A stretch of 64,000 nucleotides of DNA from Myxococcus virescens (GCF_900101905.1 NZ_FNAJ01000015.1:1-64000), one strand, 5' to 3'. Shown: positions 35,866-45,114, numbered from the stretch's first letter. Numbers and translations: made by a program. Notes: generated from the sequence alone by a model not told the origin.

Positions 35866-37137
35866 GTGAAGAACGGACGCATGTACAGGCCGTTCATCCC
35901 AGGACTGGGCCTCGCCGCGATGCTGGTGACCGCGGCGCTGGCCTCGTGCTCGGGTGACGAGGACGGCGTGACGCCGACCCCGGACGGCGGAGGCGGCTCC
36001 ATCGTCGACTCCGGGCTTCCGCCCGAGGACAGCGGCACCCCGGACGCGGGCACGGGTGACGCGGGCGAGGACGCCGGCACCCCGGAGGACGCGGGGACGA
36101 ACGAGGACGCGGGGACGCCCGACGCCGGGCCTGCGTTTCCGCCCAATACCCTGTCGGGCTTCGGCCTCTTCACCGGGACACCCGCGACGGGTGGGCTCCA
36201 GCCGGTGGAGGGGAACATCCCCTATGCGCTGACCACGCCGCTCTTCTCCGACTACTCGGTGAAGTCGCGCACGCTGTACATCCCGCCGGACGCGCAGGCC
36301 GGGTACTCGGCCACCGACGTGCTGGACCTGCCGGTGGGCACCATCATCACCAAGACGTTCTCCTTCCCCGCGGACCTCCGCGTCCCGGAAGAGAACGTGC
36401 GCGCCATCGAGACGCGCGTGCTGGTGCACAGGCCCGGGGGCTGGGAGGCCTTTCCCTACTTCTGGAACGAGGCCCAGACGGAGGCCACGCTGGCCAACGG
36501 CGGCCGCGTCGTCCGCGGCGTGCGCTTCATTGGCGAGGACGGCGTGGAGCGGACGCTGGACTACCTGGTGCCCAGCAAGAACCAGTGCCTGAAGTGCCAC
36601 CATCTCCAGGACGCCCAGGAGAACCAGGTGCTGCTGCCCATTGGCGTGAAGGCCCGCTACCTCAACCAGGACCATGACTATGGCAACGGGCCCATCAACC
36701 AGCTTCAGCACCTGGCCAACCTGGGCCGGCTGACGGGGCTGCCTCCGGTCGACCAGATTCCCCGCGCGCCGAACGCGTTCAACGAGGAGGACGGCACGCT
36801 GGAGCAGCGCGCACGCGCCTACCTGGACATCAACTGCGCGCATTGCCACAACCCCAAGGGGACGGCGGGCACCACCAGCCGGCTGTTCCTCAACGTGGAC
36901 AACACGGAGGAGTTCACGTTGGGCGTGTGCAAGCGGCCGGGCTCCGCGGGCGGTGGCGTGGGCGGTGAGTTCGACATCGTCCCCGGCAGCCATTCGGTGT
37001 CCATCCTCTGGTACCGCCTGCACACCGAGGAGTCGGGGAAGATGATGCCGGAGCTGGGCCGCGTGCTTCGCCACGACCAGGGCTCACGACTCATCGCCGA
37101 CTGGATTGACGCCATGCCGGCGCGGGCCTGCAAGTAG
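35866..37137 (+). CDS. SO2930-family diheme c-type cytochrome lipoprotein
   Basis: A 423-residue protein from GTG 35866, or 418 from ATG 35881; both give a lipobox LASC. A Gly-Asp-Ala rich linker precedes the catalytic part. Two c-heme motifs are seen, KNQCLKCHHLQ and INCAHCHNPKG. The SO2930 family features LDYLVPSKNQCLKCHHLQ and SILWYRLHTEESGKMMPELG are intact. It presumably passes electrons on the cell surface together with the upstream beta-helix protein, 6 bases away. A good terminator follows. Confidence 0.9.
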   Translation: MKNGRMYRPFIPGLGLAAMLVTAALASCSGDEDGVTPTPDGGGGSIVDSGLPPEDSGTPDAGTGDAGEDAGTPEDAGTNEDAGTPDAGPAFPPNTLSGFGLFTGTPATGGLQPVEGNIPYALTTPLFSDYSVKSRTLYIPPDAQAGYSATDVLDLPVGTIITKTFSFPADLRVPEENVRAIETRVLVHRPGGWEAFPYFWNEAQTEATLANGGRVVRGVRFIGEDGVERTLDYLVPSKNQCLKCHHLQDAQENQVLLPIGVKARYLNQDHDYGNGPINQLQHLANLGRLTGLPPVDQIPRAPNAFNEEDGTLEQRARAYLDINCAHCHNPKGTAGTTSRLFLNVDNTEEFTLGVCKRPGSAGGGVGGEFDIVPGSHSVSILWYRLHTEESGKMMPELGRVLRHDQGSRLIADWIDAMPARACK

Positions 37138-37156
37138 GTCCTCGCTCAGACGAGCG

Positions 37157-37185
37157 GCCCCTCCGTGCCCGGTGCGCGGAGGGGC
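37157..37185 (+). terminator. Intrinsic-type terminator after the diheme cytochrome gene
   Basis: GCCCCTCCGTGC pairs with GCGCGGAGGGGC (12 pairs, one G-U) around a 5-base loop. TTCTCGTTT follows. It begins 19 bases past the stop. Confidence 0.7.
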
Positions 37186-37254
37186 TTCTCGTTTCCGATG
37201 CGTGACGGCCGCGCCGCGTGACAGGGCGCGCGCGTGCCGCATAATCGCAAGCAC

Positions 37255-38301
37255 ATGTCCCTGCCCATGCTGCTCCGGGCCGCGGGGGTCGCCGCCGCGC
37301 TCGTCCTGCTCGCCGCCTGCCGCATCGAGTCCGCCGCGCCCGCGGCCGGGCCCACGCTGGCGCGCGAGGGCACGCCCTCCGGAGACGTCTGGGTCTACAC
37401 GTCCATGTATCGGCACGTCCTGGACGCGCTGGAGCCGCTGCTGAAGGCGCGGCTCCCCGACGTCCGGGTGCACTGGTATCAGGCGGGCAGTGAGAAGGTG
37501 GCCAGCCGGCTGGAGGCGGAGCGCGCCGCCGGGGCCATCCGCGCGGACCTGCTGGCCACTTCGGACCCGTTCCTCTACGAGCGGCTGGCCCGTGAAGGCG
37601 CCCTGCTCCGCTACGCCTCGCCCAACGTGCTCCGGGTGCCCCGCGCCCTGGTGGACCTGGACGCGCGCTACGCGGCCCTGCGCCTGTCCACCATGGTCCT
37701 GGTGCACCGGCAGGACGGGCCACCGCCGCCCCCCTCCTTCGCGGCGCTCGCGGAAGGTCCGTGGGCGGGACGTGTGGCGATTGGAGATCCGCTGACGTCG
37801 GGCACCGCCTTCACCTGGGCCGTGTTCTGCGACGCGAAGTACGGCGAGTCCTTCTTCCCCGGGCTGCGCCAGCGAGGCGCCATCGTCGCGGGAGGCAACG
37901 CGGCGGTGCTCCAGAAGGTGGAGAGCGGCGAGGCGGATGCGGGCGTGCTGCTCCTGGAGAACGCGCTCGCGGCCCAGGCCCGCGGCAGTCCCATCCAGGT
38001 GGTGTGGCCCACCGATGGCGCCGTCGTCATCCCCGGCCCCGCGGCCCTCTTCACGACGACGCCCAACCCCGTCGCGGCGAAGGCGGTGGTGGACGTGCTG
38101 CTGTCGCCCGAAGGCCAGCGCATCATCGTGGAGAAGGGAGACATGCACGCGGTGGACCCCAGGCTCGCGGGCCCTCGGGGAGAGGCCGGTGTCTCGGAGT
38201 TGCTGGAGCGCGCGCGCCCCTGGACGCCCGAGCTGCTCGAGCGCGGGCTCACACAGGGCGGCGCCGTGAAGGAGCGCTTCCGCCAGGCCTTCTCACAATG
38301 A
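37255..38301 (+). CDS. ABC transporter substrate-binding lipoprotein (Fe3+-type)
   Basis: A 348-residue protein from the ATG at 37255 (an upstream GTG at 37234 is in frame). Lipobox LLAAC. The body is a type II periplasmic binding fold of the ferric-ion-binding (FbpA/AfuA) kind: VWVYTSMYRHVLDALEPLL, VHWYQAGSEKVASRLEAERA, AFTWAVFCDAKYGESFF and GEADAGVLLLENALA. The ligand may be iron or another small solute. Its stop overlaps the permease start (ATGA). Confidence 0.85.
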   Translation: MSLPMLLRAAGVAAALVLLAACRIESAAPAAGPTLAREGTPSGDVWVYTSMYRHVLDALEPLLKARLPDVRVHWYQAGSEKVASRLEAERAAGAIRADLLATSDPFLYERLAREGALLRYASPNVLRVPRALVDLDARYAALRLSTMVLVHRQDGPPPPPSFAALAEGPWAGRVAIGDPLTSGTAFTWAVFCDAKYGESFFPGLRQRGAIVAGGNAAVLQKVESGEADAGVLLLENALAAQARGSPIQVVWPTDGAVVIPGPAALFTTTPNPVAAKAVVDVLLSPEGQRIIVEKGDMHAVDPRLAGPRGEAGVSELLERARPWTPELLERGLTQGGAVKERFRQAFSQ

Positions 38302-39971
38302 GCGCGGCGGCCCCCAAATCCCAATGGCTGGGGCTCGGCCTGTGGTTGGTGCCGGTGCTCTGCTTCTCCGTGCTTCCGGTGGCCGCGCTGCTCTGGCGAG
38401 GCCTGGGCCACTCCGGGACGGGCGGCCTGGACTGGCTGCTCGCCGAAGGTGGCGCGCTGGGAAACACGCTGCGCATCGCCACGGGCGCTGCGGTGCTGGC
38501 CTTCGTCCTGGGAGCGCCGCTGGCGCTGGTGCTGCAACGCACCGACCTGCCCCTGCGCGGGGCCTTCACGGTGCTGTTCACCCTGCCCTCCGCCGTGCCC
38601 GCGTTCATCTGGGGCATGGGCTGGCTGTCGCTCGCGAGCCCTCGCGCGGGGTACCTCAACCGGCTGCTCGGCGATGACACCTTCGACATCTATGGCCCCG
38701 CGGGCATCGCCTTCGTGGAGGGCGTGTCGGGCCTCCCGCTGGTGCTGCTGGCGGGCGCGGCGGCCCTGCGGCGCGTGGACCCGGCGGTGGAGGAAGCCGC
38801 GCGCGTCTGCGGCGCGTCGACGCCCCGGGCGCTGCTGACGACGACGCTGCCGCTGGCGCTGCCCTCCCTGCTGTCGGGCGCGGTGATGGTGTTCCTCATG
38901 GCGGCCTCGTCCTTCGGCGTGCCGTACCTGCTGGGCGTGTCGGCCTCACCGCCCACGCGGGTGCTCACCACGCGCATCTATGAACTGGTGCTGATGGGCG
39001 GTGACGAAGGCCTCGCGCGCGCCGCGCAACTGGCGACGCCGCTGCTGCTGCTCGCCCCCATGGCGATGCTGGTGACCTGGGCGCTGGGCCGGGCCGGCCG
39101 CGTCCGCCTCGGCGCGGGCAAGGGCCTGTCGTCCCGTCCCTTCCCGCTGGGGCGCGCACGCGGGCTCGTCCTGGGCGCGGTGAGCCTGACGGCCGCGGCG
39201 CTGGTGCTGCTCCCGCTGGGGGCCATCCTCCTCACGTCGCTCCAGCGCAGCTTCGGCGCGGCGCTGACCTGGGAGACGTTGACGCTGACGCACTGGGCGG
39301 GTGTGCTGCTGGAGCCGCGCACGCTGCACGCCACGGGGCGCAGCGTCCTGCTGGCGGCGGGCGCGGGTGTCCTGGTGTGTGGGCTGGGGCTCGCGGCGGC
39401 GGTGCTGCGACGCGGGCTGCGCCGCCTGGGCACGGGCGTGGAGGCGCTGGCCGTATGGCCCTACGCGGTGCCGGGGACGGTGCTGGCCCTGGCGCTGCTG
39501 CTCGCGTTCTCCCGGGACTTGCGCTTCATCCTCCTGGACCGCGTCGCCTTCGTGCTCGCGCTGGCACACACGCCGTGGCTGCTGCTCATCGCCTATGTGG
39601 CGAAGTACCTCGCGCTGGGCGCGCGCAACAGCGAGGAGGCGCTCGCGCAACTGGACGCCTCGCTCACCGAGGCCGCGCGGGTCAGTGGTGCCGGCCCCTG
39701 GCGCGCGTTCGTGGATGCGCCCCTGCCCTTGCTGCGGCCGGCGCTCACCGCGGCCTTCGTCCTGGCGTTCCTCGCATGCGCGACGGAAATCACGATGTCC
39801 GTCCTGCTCGTGCCCGCGGGAACCGAGGTGCTCGGGACGCTGCTGTTTGAACTCCAGAGCTACGCGGACCCCGCCGCCGCCGCGGTGCTGGCATGTGCCT
39901 TCATCGCGCTGGTGGTGGTGGGACAGGCGCTGCTCGCGCTGCTGACCCGGCGGCCCTTGGACACGCGGTGA
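38298..39971 (+). CDS. ABC transporter permease, two fused membrane domains (Fe3+-type)
   Basis: A 557-residue membrane protein with about 12 hydrophobic segments. It begins with ATG overlapping the upstream stop. Two BPD_transp_1 domains are fused, as in FbpB. The EAA loops are VDPAVEEAARVCGASTPRAL in the first half and LDASLTEAARVSGAGPWRAF in the second, so both contact sites for an ATPase exist. No ATPase gene follows; it must be encoded elsewhere. A strong hairpin lies just past the stop. Confidence 0.88.
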   Translation: MSAAAPKSQWLGLGLWLVPVLCFSVLPVAALLWRGLGHSGTGGLDWLLAEGGALGNTLRIATGAAVLAFVLGAPLALVLQRTDLPLRGAFTVLFTLPSAVPAFIWGMGWLSLASPRAGYLNRLLGDDTFDIYGPAGIAFVEGVSGLPLVLLAGAAALRRVDPAVEEAARVCGASTPRALLTTTLPLALPSLLSGAVMVFLMAASSFGVPYLLGVSASPPTRVLTTRIYELVLMGGDEGLARAAQLATPLLLLAPMAMLVTWALGRAGRVRLGAGKGLSSRPFPLGRARGLVLGAVSLTAAALVLLPLGAILLTSLQRSFGAALTWETLTLTHWAGVLLEPRTLHATGRSVLLAAGAGVLVCGLGLAAAVLRRGLRRLGTGVEALAVWPYAVPGTVLALALLLAFSRDLRFILLDRVAFVLALAHTPWLLLIAYVAKYLALGARNSEEALAQLDASLTEAARVSGAGPWRAFVDAPLPLLRPALTAAFVLAFLACATEITMSVLLVPAGTEVLGTLLFELQSYADPAAAAVLACAFIALVVVGQALLALLTRRPLDTR

Positions 39972-39987
39972 TGGCGGAGGTGTCCGA

Positions 39988-40020
39988 CATCGCCAGGGAG
40001 CCGGCGGCTTCCTGGCGATG
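39988..40020. terminator. Bidirectional terminator hairpin
   Basis: A 15-base arm (39988-40002) pairs with 40006-40020, with one G-U pair, leaving a GGC loop. It lies between the converging permease gene and the small cysteine-rich peptide gene. No long T-run. Confidence 0.65.
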
Positions 40021-40040
40021 CCTTCAGGACCTGCTCGCCA

Positions 40041-40244
40041 TTACATGCACGCGCAGTACATGCCCCGGATGCAGTGCCCGTATCCCTCGCCACAGAAGTG
40101 GTCACAGTCCGAGTTGCGCTCACAGATGGACTGGGTGAACTCAGGCGCGTTGGCCTCGGCCGTGGACGGCATGAACGCCATTCCGAAACCCGCCGCCAGT
40201 CCCACACCCAGCGCCATCAGCATCGCAATTCCATTCTTCTTCAT
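40041..40244 (-). CDS. Secreted six-cysteine mini-protein with CS-alpha-beta-like pattern
   Basis: A 67-residue precursor. AAAGGAG lies 9 bases before the ATG at 40244. A Sec signal (residues about 1-31, ending STAEA) precedes a mature peptide of about 36 residues with six cysteines, 41, 47, 51, 58, 64 and 66. The spacing C-x5-C-x3-C-x6-C-x5-C-x1-C has the C-x3-C and C-x-C pairs of the cysteine-stabilised alpha-beta fold. GHC followed by x5-C matches the gamma-core G-x-C-(x)3-9-C. The mature peptide is acidic (about -3), unlike most antimicrobial defensins. A knottin or EGF-like fold is the main alternative. No neighbour suggests processing or immunity. Confidence 0.75.
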   Translation of the reverse strand: MKKNGIAMLMALGVGLAAGFGMAFMPSTAEANAPEFTQSICERNSDCDHFCGEGYGHCIRGMYCACM

Positions 40245-40454
40245 CGCGTGACTCCTTTCGGGGAGCCCTCAGCCTAACTCCAGACTCAGACACGAGGCAG
40301 CCAATCCACACGCCGCGTGCTTCCGCGACACAACAGCAGACTTCCTGACACACAGCGACATGGTGTTTCGGACACGGCCTCGAAGCACCGTCGCGCCAAA
40401 GCCGAGGGACTCACGGCAAACGGCGGCGGCCAGGGTAGACTCCGTCACCGCCGC
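40245..40454. other. Divergent promoter region (peptide and tandem GNAT)
   Basis: 210 bases between divergent starts. It is somewhat AT-richer near 40300-40380. No hairpin or inverted repeat convinces me. It should hold the peptide promoter and the GNAT promoter. Confidence 0.4.
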
Positions 40455-41561
40455 ATGAGCAACTTTCGACGCGCTACCCGTGACGACAACACCGCGCTGC
40501 TCGACCTGTTCGGCACGGTGCCCATGCAGGGGGACCTGGTCCTCTCCGCACAGCGTGCGCCCGACTACTTCGGCCTCTACACCATGCAGCGCGGAGAGAC
40601 GGAGGCCTGGGTCCACGGCGAGCACGGCCGGCTGGACGGCATGGGCGCCGTGCACGTGCGCGATGGCTGGCTGGAGGGCCGTCCGTGCCGGGTGGGCTAC
40701 CTGGGAGACCTGCGCACCCGCTTCTCCGCGCGCCGGAACCGCGGCCTCGCGCGCTTCTACGGGCCCATGATCGAGGAGAGCGCCCAGCGCCTGGGCGTGG
40801 ACACCTTCCTCACGGCCGTCATGGCCTCCAATGCCCCCGCGCTCCATGCGCTCGTGCGGCGGCGGCCCGGGCGCGTGAGCCAGCCGCACTACACCCTGCT
40901 TCGTCGCTTCTCCGCCGTGTCCATCCAGTTCCTGCTCCGCCGCCGTCCCCGGCGAAGCGCCGTTACCGTGCGGCGCGCCACACCCGCGGACGTCCCCGCT
41001 GTCTCGGCGTTGCTGGATGCCGACCACCGCGCGCGGCCTTTCGGCTACCGCTTCGACACGGGCGAGTTGGAGCACCGCCTCGCCCACTGGCCCGGGCTGC
41101 GAATCGAAGACACCTATCTGGCCTTCGACGCGACCGGCGCGCTGGTGGGCTGCACCAGCGCCTGGAACCCGGAGGCCGTGAAGCGCTACCGCGTCCATGC
41201 CTACCGGGGAGGCATGCGCTGGGTGCGGTGGGGCTGGGACATGCTGGCCACCGCGCTCCGCGCGCCGCGCCTGCCCGCGCCGGGAAGTGACTTCCGCTAC
41301 TTCTATCTCTGCAACACCAGCGTGCGCGGAGAAGACCCGGCCGTCTTCCGCGCGCTCGTGGAGCGGGTGTACGCGGACTTTCACGGCCAGGGCTTCCACT
41401 TCTTCACGCTGTACCAGGACGAACTGGACCCGCTGGCGCCCGCGCTGAAGGGCTTCCTCCAGCGGCGCCTCGACTTCCACCTCTACGCCGTGACGCCCGC
41501 CTCACGTCCCCGGGACACCTTCCCCGCCGGGCGGACCGGCTTTGAAATCTGCCTGCCCTGA
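40455..41561 (+). CDS. Tandem GNAT-fold N-acetyltransferase
   Basis: A 368-residue protein from the ATG at 40455; the open frame runs from 40317. Two GNAT-like domains occur in tandem. The first begins FRRATRDDNTALLDLFG and includes VGYLGDLRTRFSARRNRGLA, the acetyl-CoA loop. The second begins VTVRRATPADVPAVSALLD. This arrangement resembles Eis-like and mycothiol-synthase-like enzymes, but the acceptor is unknown. It converges with the PPC-repeat lipoprotein gene, with 5 bases between ends. Confidence 0.8.
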   Translation: MSNFRRATRDDNTALLDLFGTVPMQGDLVLSAQRAPDYFGLYTMQRGETEAWVHGEHGRLDGMGAVHVRDGWLEGRPCRVGYLGDLRTRFSARRNRGLARFYGPMIEESAQRLGVDTFLTAVMASNAPALHALVRRRPGRVSQPHYTLLRRFSAVSIQFLLRRRPRRSAVTVRRATPADVPAVSALLDADHRARPFGYRFDTGELEHRLAHWPGLRIEDTYLAFDATGALVGCTSAWNPEAVKRYRVHAYRGGMRWVRWGWDMLATALRAPRLPAPGSDFRYFYLCNTSVRGEDPAVFRALVERVYADFHGQGFHFFTLYQDELDPLAPALKGFLQRRLDFHLYAVTPASRPRDTFPAGRTGFEICLP

Positions 41562-41566
41562 CGCAC

Positions 41567-43420
41567 TCACTCCGCTTGGAGCGTGAAGCGCCAGGGGACC
41601 TGCTCCAGGCCGGAAGCACCGGCGAGAAACAGCGTATGGAGACCGCTCCGGCTCGCCACGAACCGTCCGTCCCGCAGATTCGCCAGGAGACCACCAGGCG
41701 CGATGAGCGTCGCGCGGAGCGTGCCAGCGTCCAGGCCCAGCCGGTACGCGCGCCCCTCCTCCAGCCAGACGGAGAACACGTCCGTGTCGACGGCCGACTG
41801 GACCACGCCGGCCCTCGAAGCCGGCAGCTCCAGGATTTGCGCATCCTCGCTGGAGTCCGGATGGTCATCGATGGCCACCTCCTCCAGCGTCAGGGAGAAA
41901 CCCTCCACGCCATTCAGGGGCTGGAGCATCAAGGTGACCTGCCGGGCGTCCCTCGCGCTGAAGAGATGGCGGCCGCCCTCCAACCCCAGGATGCCCACGG
42001 CGCCTCGCGGGTTCAGGGACAGGTCGGCGAACGGCGCATAGGACGCAAGATAGATGGCACGTGCCTGGGTGTAGAAGGCGATGGCATCCGTGTCCTGAGG
42101 TGAGTCGAAGCGGCCCGTGATGGTGGTTCCCGGGGAGATGAATGTCGCCGTCTCTGGAGAATCGCCGTGGTCATCCGTTCCCGCATCCACCAGCGTCAGC
42201 ACGAAGGAGTGCTCCCAGGGAGCCCCACCTTGGACGCGAAGGGAGTAGGTGCCCCAGCGGTTCATGCGGACCCGCAACTGGTCGGTCGTCGTGAGCGCCA
42301 CGTTCGCACCCTCTTCGTCCACCACCTGGGCCGACCACCGCCCGGCCCCTTCCGTCCGCACCGTGTAGACATGCCCGGACTCCCCCGTGAAGGAGAAGAC
42401 ATCCACGTCATCACGCGACTGAAGGGTGACCGCCACCGGGACACCCGGCGTCACGGGCGTGGCGGTCGCCAGTGTGTCGCCATGCTCATCGGGCCCCAGG
42501 TCCTCGAAGCGGCAGGCGGCATCCACCGGGAAGGTGCCATGGTCGGCGGCCAACATCAGGAGCCAGTCTCGCTCGGACGTCGCCTGCAGGCTCACCGTGA
42601 GCGGCTCCCCTGAGGTGCCCTGCACCGCATCCATCAGCAAGCCGGTCGCGGACTGCAGCGTCAATTGAAGGAACGGGTTGGGCGCCTGCTCACAGATGAA
42701 GCGGTAGCCATGCCCCACCCGCGAGCGGAAGGTGAACACATCCGCGTCAAAGGGCGAGGAGAGCCGCACGGGGAACGACGTGCCGGAGCCGGCCTCCAGG
42801 ACGGTGGCGTCCTCCAACGTATCGCCATGGTCATCCACGCCCAGCGACGCCAGCTCGTACGTGTAGCGCCCGTAAGCGTCCCTGCTGGAGACCTCGAAGT
42901 ACCAGGTGCCCTCGGAGAGCGTGGGGAACCACGACACCCTCGCCCCCTCGAAAGCGGAAGGCATGTCGTGGGCGTTCCCAGCCACATCCAGCAACCGCAC
43001 CCGGCACTCCACCAGCATCAGCCGCGTGCACGAGAAGCGATACAGGCCGCTCGCCTCCACGGTGACGGCGAACAAGTCCCTGTCCAGCATCGCCTCCCGC
43101 CGGCCCTCGTCGATACGGCCCTCCTGGGGCGACATGGGGAGCGTCAGCACTGTCGCGCTGTCAGGCGAGCCCCCATGGTCATCCGGCTGCGTGAAGGCGG
43201 CGACCGAGCACGTCAGCCCCGCGGCCCGCTCCCACGCTCCGCAGCGGCACATGGGCTGCCCCGCGTTGGAGAAGCAGGTGCCCGCCGTGCACTGCAGCCC
43301 CGCGCAGGCCACCTCATCCCCGGGCATCTCCACGGTGTGGCACGAAGCCAGCCCCAGGACGAGGAGCAGGAACACCGGAAGCAGCCCCGGGGACCGGGCG
43401 GAACGCCGTGCATGGGCCAT
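41567..43420 (-). CDS. Lipoprotein with EGF-like head and five PPC-like repeats
   Basis: A 617-residue surface lipoprotein (lipobox LASC), start 43420; ATG 43438 is in frame. After the signal comes a Cys-rich EGF-like head (CAGLQCTAGTC, AGQPMCRC). Then come five domains, each opened by a D-D-H-G-D motif: DDHGGSPDSATVL, DDHGDTLEDATVL, DEHGDTLATATPV, DDHGDSPETATFI and DDHPDSSEDAQIL. This is the pattern of PPC domains, which form beta-sandwiches. It lies 18 bases after the MATE gene and shares its operon. Confidence 0.8.
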   Translation of the reverse strand: MAHARRSARSPGLLPVFLLLVLGLASCHTVEMPGDEVACAGLQCTAGTCFSNAGQPMCRCGAWERAAGLTCSVAAFTQPDDHGGSPDSATVLTLPMSPQEGRIDEGRREAMLDRDLFAVTVEASGLYRFSCTRLMLVECRVRLLDVAGNAHDMPSAFEGARVSWFPTLSEGTWYFEVSSRDAYGRYTYELASLGVDDHGDTLEDATVLEAGSGTSFPVRLSSPFDADVFTFRSRVGHGYRFICEQAPNPFLQLTLQSATGLLMDAVQGTSGEPLTVSLQATSERDWLLMLAADHGTFPVDAACRFEDLGPDEHGDTLATATPVTPGVPVAVTLQSRDDVDVFSFTGESGHVYTVRTEGAGRWSAQVVDEEGANVALTTTDQLRVRMNRWGTYSLRVQGGAPWEHSFVLTLVDAGTDDHGDSPETATFISPGTTITGRFDSPQDTDAIAFYTQARAIYLASYAPFADLSLNPRGAVGILGLEGGRHLFSARDARQVTLMLQPLNGVEGFSLTLEEVAIDDHPDSSEDAQILELPASRAGVVQSAVDTDVFSVWLEEGRAYRLGLDAGTLRATLIAPGGLLANLRDGRFVASRSGLHTLFLAGASGLEQVPWRFTLQAE

Positions 43421-43438
43421 GACGTTCCGCCCTCCCAT

Positions 43439-44893
43439 TCAGACCACCCGGTGCTTCCAGGTTCCGCGCCGGAACAGGACGACGGCCACCAGCGCCATCA
43501 CCGAGAAGGCCACCGAGATGGAAAGGAATGCCCCCGGCGGCCCCAAGCCCAGGGGGCCGGAGAGCACCCACGCCAGGGGCAGCTCCAACAGCCAGAAGCA
43601 ACAGATGTTGAGCACGGTGGGCGTGGTGGTGTCCCCTGCTCCGTTGAAGGCCTGCGTCAACACCATGCCGAAAGCATAGAACAGGAAGCTGGCGCTGAGG
43701 ATGCGCAGGGCGAGCACCGCTTCCTTCATGACCGCGGCGTCGTTCGTGAAGATGCCCACCACGGGATTGGCCGCGAGGACGAACAGCAGCCCCAGCGAGC
43801 CCAGGAAGACGGCGTTGATGCGCCCCGCCGTCCACACCGCGTGCTCGCCTCGCTCCGGCTTTCCCGCGCCCAGGCTCTGTCCCACCATGGTGGCCGCCGC
43901 GTTGCTCAGCCCCCACGAAGGCAGCAGCGCGAACAGCACGATTCGCAATGCGATGGTGTAGCCCGCCACGGCCGCGCTGCCGAACGTGGCCACGATGCGG
44001 GCCAGCACCACCCAGCTCGTCGTGCCCACCAACGCCTGGGCCGTGCCCGCACCCGACATCCGCAGCATGGCCAGCATCGTCCCCGGCTCCAGGCGCAGGT
44101 GCTCGCGCCGCAGCCGCAGCCGGCCGGAGCCCCGCGCCAACCGGTAGAGCTGGTACACCACGCCGCAGGAGCGCCCGAAGGTGGTGGCCACCGCGGCGCC
44201 CATGACGCCCAGCTCCGGGAAGGGCCCCACGCCGAAGATGAGGAGCGGCGCCAGCACGATGTTGATGGCGTTGGCCAGCCACAGCACGCGCATGGCGATG
44301 GCCGCGTCCCCCGCGCCGCGGAAGATGGCGTTGATGAGGAACAGCAGCAGGACGCTGCCCATGCCGCCCAGCATCACCTGCGTGTAGCGGATGCCGTGCT
44401 CCAGCACCCACGGCGAGCCGCCCATCATCGCCATCAACGGCCGCGCGAAGTAGACGCCCGCCACCGACACCGGAATGGACAACACGACGCCCAGCCCCAC
44501 CGCCTGCACCGCCGTGCGCGCGGCCCGCTCCGGGTCGCCTTCACCGATGCGGCGGGACACCAGCGCCGTGGCGCCGATGCTCAGCCCCGCGGACGCCGCG
44601 TAGATGATGGTGAGCAGCGACTCCGTCAGTCCCACCGCCGCCACCGCGTCCGCCCCCAGCCGGCCGACGAAGAAGACGTCGACGACGGCGAAGACGGACT
44701 CCATCATCATCTCCAGCACCATCGGCACGGCGAGCAGGAAGATGGCGCTGCGAACTGGAAGCCGGGTGAGGTCCCTCTCGGTTCCGTGAATGGCTTCCTT
44801 CACCGAAGCCCAGAACCCCTGAGGCCCCTCTTCGGGCGGACCTCCTGCTTCCGCCGGAACGGGTTCGAACCGGACCGGGGATGACTCAGACAT
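43439..44893 (-). CDS. MATE family efflux protein
   Basis: A 484-residue transporter starting at 44893 after GGAGG. It has twelve hydrophobic segments in two halves. MATE marks include the first-helix SAIFLLAVPMVLEMMMESVF, FAVVDVFFVGRLGADAVAA and the second-half TQAFNGAGDTTTPTVLNI. It exports cationic drugs or metabolites using a Na+ or H+ gradient. The first 45 residues are a soluble leader of unknown purpose. It is followed in operon by the PPC lipoprotein. Confidence 0.9.
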   Translation of the reverse strand: MSESSPVRFEPVPAEAGGPPEEGPQGFWASVKEAIHGTERDLTRLPVRSAIFLLAVPMVLEMMMESVFAVVDVFFVGRLGADAVAAVGLTESLLTIIYAASAGLSIGATALVSRRIGEGDPERAARTAVQAVGLGVVLSIPVSVAGVYFARPLMAMMGGSPWVLEHGIRYTQVMLGGMGSVLLLFLINAIFRGAGDAAIAMRVLWLANAINIVLAPLLIFGVGPFPELGVMGAAVATTFGRSCGVVYQLYRLARGSGRLRLRREHLRLEPGTMLAMLRMSGAGTAQALVGTTSWVVLARIVATFGSAAVAGYTIALRIVLFALLPSWGLSNAAATMVGQSLGAGKPERGEHAVWTAGRINAVFLGSLGLLFVLAANPVVGIFTNDAAVMKEAVLALRILSASFLFYAFGMVLTQAFNGAGDTTTPTVLNICCFWLLELPLAWVLSGPLGLGPPGAFLSISVAFSVMALVAVVLFRRGTWKHRVV

Positions 44894-45114
44894 GCCTGCC
44901 TCCGTTGGCGCCCTTCTGTCAGGAAGGCCGAAAGAGGTCCAGGGACGCCATACCCCATGGCACCTGACGCCTCTCCCCTCCAGGCCCCCTGCGCGGCGAG
45001 CGGGCAACCGCCCCCAGGGCAAGGCCCGGCCCTGAGAGCGTCGGACGCTGGACAACCTACCTGCGCCGTCGGGCCGTCGGGCCGCCGAGCGCGTGGGTGT
45101 AGGGTGCCGCGTCA

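Noticed and set aside
44950-45114. Gap between MATE and hexapeptide-repeat genes checked for RNA genes or repeats
   Set aside because: Nothing beyond ordinary GC-rich promoter sequence was seen.
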